From CAVOBC01 sp963693635 (GTDB lineage Bacteria > Pseudomonadota > Gammaproteobacteria > Pseudomonadales > Azotimanducaceae): DNA of 5,401 nt. Below, one piece after another: positions 1 to 5,203 of the stretch (positions within the stretch are counted from its first letter, which is position 1; each line of letters begins with the position of its first letter). The stretch covers positions 1-5,401 of the forward strand of contig CAVOBC010000331.1 of NCBI GenBank assembly GCA_963693635.1, read 5' to 3'. A program made the translations under genes and the position numbers. The notes under the pieces were generated by a model, which saw only the letters and a program-made list of their open reading frames with translations, was not told where the DNA came from and did no database searches.

Positions 1-675
1 GTGTCCGCCGTAATGGGCTATCTGCCTCAAGCGCTGCAGTCCCTTGTCGATCCAGTCAGCCGACATGATGATGGGATTTAACTTGCTGATGGCGTAGCCG
101 AGCCCCATCTCATAGAAGTGGCCCCGACCAGCATCAATCTGATGGCGCCCGACAATCTCGTGCTCGATGATGCCGAGTTCCTGCATCATCGCCGTGTTCA
201 GATAGACCTCGTGGAAAGATCGCTGCCAAATGACCGCGGGCCGGTCACCAAAGATCTCGTCCAGCAACTGCCGACTCATGTCACCGTGCCAGTGTGCGTG
301 ATATCCCCAACTGAAAAACGGTTTACCCGCCGGGGACTGCTGATGATGGCGTATCAGCTCAGCTCGATAACACTCCTGATCTGTGGTCGCTGGAACCTGC
401 TCCCACGGAAACGACCAGGGCATCGCCGTGATGAACTGCATCGGCAACAACACTGCCGCCATCAACGGATGCAGGTGCGGGTCGATAAAACCCGGCATGA
501 TCACCTGGGCCGCAAAGTCATCCCGCACGCTCACCGTGTCAACCTCGCCCCAGATGGCCATCGCTTCCACATCGCCCACCTCAAGGATGACGCCATCGCG
601 GACTGCGACGGCCGTCGCCACCGGCCACGACGGATTCATGGTCAGGATTCGGCGTGCTGTGAACACTTCGATCAT
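1..675 (-). CDS. Amidohydrolase family 3 (YtcJ-like), N-terminal part, runs off window
   Basis: The minus strand is open for 225 codons from the ATG at 675-673 to the window edge without a stop, so this is the N-terminal part of a larger protein; family members are usually 500 or more residues. It starts with the small beta-sandwich entry typical of the family (ARRILTM, then VAVRDGVILEVGD, residues 7-38). The metal-binding strand follows: VIMPGFIDPHLHP around residues 58-70, with H67 and H69 as the expected HxH ligands. Family members are cytosolic or exported metal-dependent hydrolases acting on C-N or related bonds, and most have no known substrate. No signal peptide is visible here. The start is supported by GGAG 8 nt upstream (complement of 684-687). 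The gene is divergent from the SDR gene. The family call is firm; the substrate is unknown. Confidence 0.9.
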   Translation of the reverse strand, partial: MIEVFTARRILTMNPSWPVATAVAVRDGVILEVGDVEAMAIWGEVDTVSVRDDFAAQVIMPGFIDPHLHPLMAAVLLPMQFITAMPWSFPWEQVPATTDQECYRAELIRHHQQSPAGKPFFSWGYHAHWHGDMSRQLLDEIFGDRPAVIWQRSFHEVYLNTAMMQELGIIEHEIVGRHQIDAGRGHFYEMGLGYAISKLNPIIMSADWIDKGLQRLRQIAHYGGH

Positions 676-699
676 GCGCGGAGCTCCGGTTTTTCGGAG
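676..699 (-). promoter_or_regulatory. Ribosome binding site inside a small hairpin, amidohydrolase-3 gene
   Basis: Read on the minus strand, CTCCG (699-695), a six-base A-rich loop and CGGAG (688-684) form a 5-bp stem. The second arm contains the GGAG Shine-Dalgarno of the leftward amidohydrolase, 8 nt before its ATG. The site decides the start at 675. Whether the stem hides the site and regulates translation is inference; it is short enough to melt easily. Confidence 0.45.
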
Positions 700-744
700 T
701 CAGACCATATCCCAATTCGGGAACACTGCAAATTTCCTGCCACT

Positions 745-767
745 CCTGACATCCGCCCCTGACGTCC
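745..767. repeat. Pair of 10-bp direct repeats in the divergent spacer
   Basis: CCTGACATCC (745-754) and CCTGACGTCC (758-767) match at 9 of 10 positions and start 13 bp apart. They lie 48 bp before the SDR start, between the two divergent genes. Such a pair can be a regulator binding site, but in this GC-rich 139-bp spacer it can also be chance. A small inverted repeat, TCCC-N5-GGGA at 710-722, lies beside it. I found no clear -35/-10 pair in the spacer for either direction. Confidence 0.25.
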
Positions 768-814
768 TCACACGCATGACATACTGCGACCAATAATGCT
801 GATTACAGGACGCC

Positions 815-1582
815 ATGAGACTCAAAGATAAGGTCGCGATCATCACCGGGGCCGGCGCCGGACTCGGTCGCGCGGATGCGCTCCGACTAGCCGAAGAGGG
901 TGCCCGCCTTGTCCTCACAGACATTAACGCCGATGCCGGGCAGGCCGTTGCCGACGCGTGCGACGCTATTTTTGTCGAGCAGGATGTCGGTGACGAGGCG
1001 ACCTGGCCGATGGTGATCGAAAAGGCGACCACCGCCTACGGCAAGATCAATGTGCTTGTTAACAACGCGGGTATCGCAATTGTCGCGCATGTGGAAAACA
1101 CGACCACCGAGCAGTGGCGCAAGACCATGCGCGTACACCTTGATGGCACGTTTTTCGGCTGCCATTACGTAATCCCGGCCATGCGCGCGGCTGGTGGCGG
1201 GTCGATCATCAACATGTCATCCACCGCCGCGCTCGTTGGCATATCACCGTACTTCGCCTATTCCGCCGCAAAGGGCGGTATACGAGCGCTCAGCAAGTCG
1301 GTCGCCATGCACTGTCGCGAAAACAAGCTCAACATCCGTTGTAACTCTGTGCATCCCGGTAGTATCTCGACGCCGATGGTGCATCATGCGCTCGAGACGT
1401 TGTCCGGTTTCAAACTCATGGAGCAGGAGGACCCGGAAGCGTCCCGCAAGGCGATGGGGATTGGCGAACCGATGGACGTTGCGAACCTCGTTCTGTTCCT
1501 GGCATCCGATGAATCCAAACACATCAACGGCACGGAACTCGTTATCGACAACGGCGACACAGTCGCATCGGGGCGCGCATGA
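815..1582 (+). CDS. Short-chain dehydrogenase/reductase (SDR), NAD(H)-type
   Basis: This 255-residue protein has the usual length of a classical SDR and should oxidise or reduce an alcohol/ketone pair in the cytosol. The nucleotide site is TGAGAGLG at 11-18. D36 at the end of the second strand favours NAD(H) over NADP(H), and D57 and NNAG (83-86) are the standard structural motifs. The catalytic residues are S136, Y149 and K153 (YSAAK), and HPG followed by T186 is the usual cofactor loop. The Asn of the catalytic tetrad, expected 41 residues before the Tyr, is H108 (VHLDG). Overall it resembles 3-beta/17-beta-hydroxysteroid or cyclic-alcohol dehydrogenases, but the substrate cannot be fixed. 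AGGA (807-810) precedes the ATG by 4 nt. The gene overlaps the VOC gene by 4 nt, so the two are surely co-translated. Confidence 0.95.
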   Translation: MRLKDKVAIITGAGAGLGRADALRLAEEGARLVLTDINADAGQAVADACDAIFVEQDVGDEATWPMVIEKATTAYGKINVLVNNAGIAIVAHVENTTTEQWRKTMRVHLDGTFFGCHYVIPAMRAAGGGSIINMSSTAALVGISPYFAYSAAKGGIRALSKSVAMHCRENKLNIRCNSVHPGSISTPMVHHALETLSGFKLMEQEDPEASRKAMGIGEPMDVANLVLFLASDESKHINGTELVIDNGDTVASGRA

Positions 1583-2016
1583 GCATCGTCGGCTTCGTTC
1601 ACGTCAACATCAACTGCAGCGATTACGCGCGTTCCCTCACGTTCTACGAGCTGCTCGGATTCTGTGAGGTCATTCCAGTACCACCGACCAACACGCCGGA
1701 AGTTGCGGCAGCCGTCGGCATGCCGCCCTATCGGGTCAAGGGAGCACTGCTGGCGAACCCGGCTGTGCCGGTGATGATTGATCTGCTGCAGTGGGAACAA
1801 CCGACGGATGCGTCCGCCCCTTACCCCCACCTTTACCATCTCGGCATCGCGCGCATTGCGCTCGCAAGCGACGACCTCGATGGTGACATGACCCGTCTGC
1901 AGCAGGCAGGTGTGGAGTTTCTGTCAGCGCCGGCCGCGGTGACCATGGGTGGCAACACCTCGCGATTCGTTTGCTTCGCCGACCCCGATGGAACGATCGT
2001 GGAGCTTGTGCAGTAG
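1579..2016 (+). CDS. VOC (glyoxalase/bleomycin-resistance/dioxygenase fold) protein
   Basis: The 145-residue product has two beta-alpha-beta-beta-beta modules. The first starts with GFVHVNINCSDYARSLTFYE (5-24) and contains MIDLLQWE (66-73). The second starts near LGIARIAL (88-95) and ends in FADPDGTIVELVQ (133-145), a typical VOC C-terminus. Likely metal ligands are H8 and E142, perhaps with E73. The second-module position that often carries His is R92, so the metal site may be altered, or a different residue such as H87 may serve. VOC proteins include isomerases, epimerases, lyases and ring-cleaving dioxygenases; which one applies here is unclear. The ATG overlaps the SDR stop (ATGA) and has no strong site of its own, which points to coupled translation and a shared pathway. 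No signal peptide is seen. Confidence 0.9.
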   Translation: MSIVGFVHVNINCSDYARSLTFYELLGFCEVIPVPPTNTPEVAAAVGMPPYRVKGALLANPAVPVMIDLLQWEQPTDASAPYPHLYHLGIARIALASDDLDGDMTRLQQAGVEFLSAPAAVTMGGNTSRFVCFADPDGTIVELVQ

Positions 2017-2041
2017 GCATGCGCGCAAGACTTGCAGGTTG

Positions 2042-2071
2042 CTGAAAAAGTGCTTTCCTGCACTTTTTCAG
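2042..2071. terminator. Bidirectional Rho-independent terminator-like hairpin after the VOC gene
   Basis: A perfect 12-bp inverted repeat, CTGAAAAAGTGC (2042-2053) and GCACTTTTTCAG (2060-2071), has a 6-nt loop. The AGTGC/GCACT core is preceded by A5 and followed by T5, so either strand gives a stem plus U-tract. It starts 26 bp after the VOC stop and would end the SDR-VOC transcript. The short GC core makes it a moderate terminator. Confidence 0.6.
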
Positions 2072-2099
2072 TGTCGCGGGCCACAGCCCGCTCGCGACA
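2072..2099. repeat. REP-like GC-rich hairpin abutting the terminator
   Basis: GCGGGC (2076-2081), loop CACA and GCCCGC (2086-2091) form a perfect 6-bp stem. Outer arms TGTC (2072-2075) and GACA (2096-2099) extend it past a one-sided 4-nt bulge. An alternative outer pairing is TGTCGCG with CGCGACA. On the minus strand the core reads GAGCGGGC-TGTG-GCCCGC, similar to the recurrent REP palindromes known between genes in Pseudomonas and relatives. Only one copy is in the window, so the repeat status is inference. Confidence 0.4.
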
Positions 2100-2109
2100 A
2101 ATCAACGAC

Positions 2110-2139
2110 TTAACAATGACAATTTGCAACCGATACTAT
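2110..2139 (+). promoter_or_regulatory. Possible sigma70 promoter for the second plus-strand unit
   Basis: TTAACA (2110-2115) matches the -35 consensus at 5 of 6 positions, and TACTAT (2134-2139) matches the -10 at 4 of 6, with an 18-bp spacer. It sits just after the tandem hairpins, in the most AT-rich part of the spacer. It would give a leader of about 130 nt before the ATG at 2274. The match is by eye only. Confidence 0.3.
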
Positions 2140-2273
2140 TCATGGCTCGCGAAGCGAACGTGAAATCCATGTACCGCACTTCGCCCGAGCCCGCATCTGC
2201 GGCGCCTCACAGTTGCCGATTTCCCGACATCGGAGGATAGTGTCGCGAGATCTTCGAAGGACCCGGACATCCC

Positions 2274-2675
2274 ATGAAAGCAGCAAAGATTGGCGGCATC
2301 GTCGTGCTCGTCTACGTCGCCCTGGTCGTCGCATTCGAGTCCTTGCTCGGCTACATGCAACCGGCAGGTCAGGGCACGCTAACGATTGTCACCATCGATC
2401 AGGACGGTAACGAAAATGCGCGGGTTCTGGCGGGTCTGACGAGTCGCGACCAGCTTTATGTGGCAGCCAATCACTGGCCGCGCGCCTGGTACAACGCAGC
2501 ACGCGCCAATCCTAACGTCATGATCGTGCGCGATGAGGCGAAAAAGCTCTATCTTGCGGTACCCGTGACGGGTGAGGAGCACAATCAGGTACAAACGGAC
2601 AATCCCACGGGCATAGGGTTCCGGATTCTGACTGGCTTTCCTCCCCGATACTTTGTTCGCCTCGACCCCCGCTAA
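2274..2675 (+). CDS. Membrane-anchored split-barrel protein, DUF385/nitroreductase-like family
   Basis: The product has 133 residues. Residues 6-26 are hydrophobic (IGGIVVLVYVALVVAFESLL) and form one membrane segment or uncleaved signal anchor; two lysines before it favour an inside N-terminus. The rest resembles the PNPOx-like split barrel of the DUF385 group (deazaflavin-dependent nitroreductase/quinone reductase): a strand LYVAANHWPRAWYNAARANP (61-80), then NVMIVRDEAKKLYLAVPVTG, with the typical W-x-x-A-R-A-N-P arrangement. Actinobacterial members use F420. Cofactor use in a proteobacterial host is unknown, and loss of the Gly-rich LTTTGRKSG-type segment makes catalysis uncertain. GAAGGA (2256-2261) lies 12 nt upstream, a long spacing. 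The amidohydrolase follows after 39 bp, probably in one transcript. Family membership is likely, function unknown. Confidence 0.75.
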   Translation: MKAAKIGGIVVLVYVALVVAFESLLGYMQPAGQGTLTIVTIDQDGNENARVLAGLTSRDQLYVAANHWPRAWYNAARANPNVMIVRDEAKKLYLAVPVTGEEHNQVQTDNPTGIGFRILTGFPPRYFVRLDPR

Positions 2676-2714
2676 GGCGATCGATTCAGATTGATTCCAA
2701 ATAGGAACTAACCC

Positions 2715-3731
2715 ATGGCGCTGACCCGCGAAGACCAACGTGCATGGCTTGATCTGGTCCAGGAAGAGACCCTGGACCCGGATCGCGTGATCGTGGACCC
2801 ACATCATCACATGTGGCGATCCGTCGGCGGTGCCCTGCCGCCCTTTCTGCTGGAAGATCTGTGGGCCGATACCGACTCTGGCCACCATGTGACCCAGACC
2901 GTCTTCATGGAATGTGGGGCCGAGTACAGAGACGACGGCCCCGAGCATCTGAAGGCGATTGGTGAGACCGAGTTTGTGACGGCTGCAGCGAAGTCGAGCC
3001 GTGGCAGCGGCAAGGCCGTAATCTCGGGCATTGTGGGACACACGGACCTGCTGGCAGACCCAGGTCTGATTCGCGAGGCACTCGATGCCCACATCGATGC
3101 GAGCGACGGGCTGTTTCGGGGCATCAGACACGGCGGCGCCCATGACCCCGACCGCGTAATGCACTGGGGTGACGCTACCCCCCATCCGGACCTGTATGAG
3201 CGGAGCACGTTTAGAAGTGCCGTGCGACTCCTTGGTGAATTGGGTCACAGCTACGACACGTGGCACTATCACTTTCAGAACAAGGCATACCTCGAACTGG
3301 CACGATCGGCGCCGAACACGGTGATGGTGCTGGACCACTTCGGCTCACCCGTCGGCGTCGGGCCCTACGCAAGCCGCAGGGCAGAGATATTCACTGAATG
3401 GAAGGATGATATCCGGGCAATCGCCGGGTGCGAAAACGTCGTCGCCAAGATCGGCGGGCTCGCCATGCCGCCCAACGGCTTTGACTGGCATACCCGCGAC
3501 ACCCCCGCCACGTCCGATGAACTCGTGGCCGCGCAGCGCGACTACTACTTGCACGCAATCGACTGCTTCGGTCCTGATCGCTGCATGTTTGAGAGCAACT
3601 TTCCAGTCGATAAGATGTCGCTTTCATATCACACCTACTGGAACGCGATGAAAAAGATCGCGAGCGCTTTCACGGATGAAGAGCAGGACCAGATGTTCTC
3701 GGGAACCGCGAGCCGGGTCTATCGCCTGTAG
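2715..3731 (+). CDS. Amidohydrolase family 2 (COG3618-type) metal-dependent hydrolase
   Basis: This 338-residue TIM-barrel hydrolase matches the family's usual length. The first strand carries the metal site VDPHHHMW (27-34), with H30 and H32 as the HxH pair. Other motifs in order are VFMECGAEYR (63-72), GETEFV (83-88), GIVGH (105-109), FRGIRHGG (134-141), a HYHF strand (184-187), LDHFG (206-210), AKIGGLAMP (244-252) and ESNFPVDK (293-300), whose D299 is the likely catalytic Asp. COG3618 relatives include sugar lactonases and 2-pyrone-4,6-dicarboxylate lactonase, so hydrolysis of a lactone or similar ring is the best guess. No signal peptide is present, so it should be cytosolic. AGGA (2703-2706) is 8 nt before the ATG. 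It is the second gene of the unit begun by the DUF385-like gene. Family firm, substrate unknown. Confidence 0.95.
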   Translation: MALTREDQRAWLDLVQEETLDPDRVIVDPHHHMWRSVGGALPPFLLEDLWADTDSGHHVTQTVFMECGAEYRDDGPEHLKAIGETEFVTAAAKSSRGSGKAVISGIVGHTDLLADPGLIREALDAHIDASDGLFRGIRHGGAHDPDRVMHWGDATPHPDLYERSTFRSAVRLLGELGHSYDTWHYHFQNKAYLELARSAPNTVMVLDHFGSPVGVGPYASRRAEIFTEWKDDIRAIAGCENVVAKIGGLAMPPNGFDWHTRDTPATSDELVAAQRDYYLHAIDCFGPDRCMFESNFPVDKMSLSYHTYWNAMKKIASAFTDEEQDQMFSGTASRVYRL

Positions 3732-3839
3732 TTCAAGGCAAAGACGCCGACTATTGAGACCGGGTGCGCCGCAAACGTCACAGAGACTGCCACGTCACCC
3801 CTTGTTAGCGACCCTGAGTGTTGCCCTCCGGCCACGTTC

Positions 3840-3895
3840 CACAGTCCCGAAGCCCGAGTCATAGTCCCGAATCACTCCCGAATCACAGTCCCGAA
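3840..3895. repeat. Cluster of short AGTCCCGAA-type direct repeats
   Basis: AGTCCCGAA occurs at 3843-3851, 3863-3871 and 3887-3895. CACAGTCCCGAA is exact at 3840-3851 and 3884-3895. TCCCGAATCAC is duplicated head to tail at 3865-3875 and 3876-3886. The cluster lies in the 168-bp spacer between the convergent amidohydrolase and the AHSA1-like pseudogene. Irregular spacing argues against CRISPR and fits slippage or local duplication. I saw no clear terminator in this spacer. Confidence 0.6.
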
Positions 3896-3899
3896 CGTG

Positions 3900-4414
3900 C
3901 TAATCCAGTGGCCGCCCGCTGACGGTGATCTTCTCGTAGTCGGGCTCCGGCAGTTCCGGCGCTGCTTCGCCCGACTCCAGATAACGCATCATAAAGTCGA
4001 GGAACCAGTGCCAACCACCCAGCACCGAGTTGGCGAACTGCGCACGCGTGCGTGACCCGTCGAACCAGAGCACATCCGAGAACGTGAGCCGGCACCCGCC
4101 ATGCGTCGCCTCGAGCTCAAATCGAATCGTGCCCAGCGCGAGCACGTGCGGGCGGATCAAAAGCGGACACGCTGCCGGTCACATGCGCGGGCCCTTCGCA
4201 CTCACCTCCGAACCAGATGTTGAACTCGCCCCCCAGGTCGGCCTCAAAGCTGATACCCGGCGTCCAGATGGCCCGCTGATCCGCGTCGACGATTGCGTCC
4301 CATACCGCCTCGTCGGGTACGCGACGTCACGTTTGAAAATCACGTAGGTCCCCGACCGTCATTTCTTTCCTCAACGACGACGTTGGCCACATCCGGCACA
4401 CTCGTTTCACTCAT
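3900..4414 (-). pseudogene. AHSA1/SRPBCC-domain protein, broken by three frame changes
   Basis: Joined across frames, the minus strand gives a protein of about 170 residues, normal for a stand-alone AHSA1-like SRPBCC domain, a fold that binds hydrophobic ligands. It begins MSETSVPDVANVVVEERNDG, then TYVIFKRDVAYP, then DEAVWDAIVDADQRAIW and GGEFNIWF, then GSVSAFDPP, HVLALGTIRFELEATHGG and CRLTFSDVLWFDG, ending at the stop 3902-3900. One base seems lost near 4350-4353, one lost near 4315-4317, and one gained near 4150-4152; each lies in a run of three or four G/C. The first frame otherwise stops at 4342-4340. The start is secure: GAGGAG lies 6 nt upstream. The lesions may be true decay or sequencing indels. 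The longest intact piece is 3900-4160. Confidence 0.8.
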
Positions 4415-4518
4415 CTGATTCTCCTCAGACCCTTCACTGAACTAAAGCAAAATGCTGCCGTGAGTTCCTTGCGCGACAGCGCCGTAATCCGGGACCGCGA
4501 GATGCTCCGGCCTGTCAT
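4411..4518 (-). CDS. Doubtful 35-residue ORF overlapping the AHSA1-like start
   Basis: ATG at 4518-4516 opens a 35-codon frame (MTGRSISRSRITALSRKELT and on) whose TGA (4413-4411) overlaps the ATG of the AHSA1-like gene as ATGA. GGAG lies about 9 nt upstream. The peptide is Ser/Arg-rich and I do not recognise it. The same frame is open back to the HAD stop at 4633, so it could also be a chance frame in a 218-bp spacer. I see no other gene in 4415-4632. Confidence 0.2.
   Translation of the reverse strand: MTGRSISRSRITALSRKELTAAFCFSSVKGLRRIR
4421..4426 (-). promoter_or_regulatory. Strong Shine-Dalgarno of the AHSA1-like pseudogene
   Basis: CTCCTC on the plus strand gives GAGGAG on the minus strand, 6 nt before the ATG at 4414-4412. 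It is the best ribosome binding site in the window. It fixes the original start even though the frame fails 24 codons later. Confidence 0.7.
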
Positions 4519-4632
4519 ACCGATGTTCTCCAAACCCTGTCTTGTCTCGCCGCGCTTTTTACCGCGGAAGGTCAGGACTCGGTGTCGTCCAGATGTCGCT
4601 CGAATGCGAAGCGTATTCCCCGGAGTCGTGGC

Positions 4633-5203
4633 TCAACGCGTCACGAGTTCGAGGACCTCATCCAGATCCTAGGCGACCGCACATCCGGCATCCAGCAGCT
4701 GCACAGCGGACTGGTGACCGGTCGAGACCAGGCCGCACGATCGCATGCCGATCGAGTAGCGCTCGCCCTACCTGCGCCTTGCCATGCGCGAATCCGTCAT
4801 CAAGGCCCCGGACCTCGTCGAAGCAGTCATCAAGACCAAAGCGTGCCACCAGCTGCAACAAGATCCGCTGTTCCGTTGACGACAACAAAAACTGGCGGCG
4901 ATCCGGTGCGCGCAGACCTGTAAGGACAGATCGTACAGACGGGAACAAGCCACACTCACCCAACCGCGACTCAAACGCCGCACAGTACTTCAGGCTCAGG
5001 TCTTCAAAGTCATGCCGCGCGAAGTCGACACCCGCGCGTTCGTAAAACGTCTGCACCGGAAACTCAAAGAGGTGAAGGTAGTCGGCAAGCGACAAGGGCT
5101 GCACATCGTGTTCGATCAGCAACTCATTGGCGACGGACAACGCAAGCACACGGTCGTCCAACAGCGTGCCATTCCAATCCCAGATGATTGTCTGATATCG
5201 CAT
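4633..5203 (-). pseudogene. HAD-superfamily phosphatase (phosphoglycolate-phosphatase-like), internally deleted
   Basis: From ATG 5203-5201 the N-terminal 150 residues read cleanly as a HAD hydrolase. Motif I is IIWDWNGTLLDD (6-17; nucleophile D9, with Asn in place of the second Asp, as in many relatives). An alpha-helical cap follows, then motif II FLLSST (105-110; S108) and motif III GLDDGFAHGK (133-142; K142). After GRALL (146-150) the frame fails. Homology resumes one frame over, from about 4755, as SIGMRSCGLVSTGHQS, which normally lies just after the GDxxxD motif IV. About 25 residues including that motif are missing, implying loss of roughly 75-80 bp. The resumed frame has a TAG at 4671-4669, then DLDEVLELVTR and TGA at 4635-4633. 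Read without correction, the ORF ends at 4658 with an unrelated tail. The start has a weak ribosome site; in-frame ATGs upstream at about 5230 and 5278 are alternatives. Confidence 0.8.

Noticed and set aside
9..15. Possible toxin-antitoxin, phage or transposon genes hinted at by the accessory-like gene content
   Set aside because: No transposase, integrase, terminal inverted repeat, target-site duplication or small toxin-like pair was found in any part of the window.
118..796. Plus-strand open frames of 214 and 137 codons
   Set aside because: They are antisense to the amidohydrolase-3 reading frame, which shows clear family motifs and a good ribosome site; their translations show no recognisable domain.
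2142..2240. 32-codon plus-strand ORF in the leader of the DUF385-like gene
   Set aside because: It has no ribosome site before its ATG and no recognisable peptide. It sits right at the proposed transcript start, so it is more likely untranslated leader.
2695..2707. TTCC-N5-GGAA hairpin over the ribosome site of the COG3618 gene
   Set aside because: The stem is only 4 bp with an A/T-rich loop, too weak to suggest control.
2379..3338. Minus-strand open frame of 319 codons
   Set aside because: It lies opposite the DUF385-like and COG3618 genes, has no domain signal, and spans the spacer between two well-supported genes; it is a GC-rich shadow frame.
3840..3895. Short repeats considered as a CRISPR array
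   Set aside because: The repeats are 9-12 bp, irregularly spaced and partly head to tail, with no spacers of constant length and no cas genes.
4460..5045. Plus-strand open frames of 70, 167 and 113 codons
   Set aside because: They are Arg/Ser/Pro-rich frames antisense to the HAD pseudogene and its spacer, without domain similarity.
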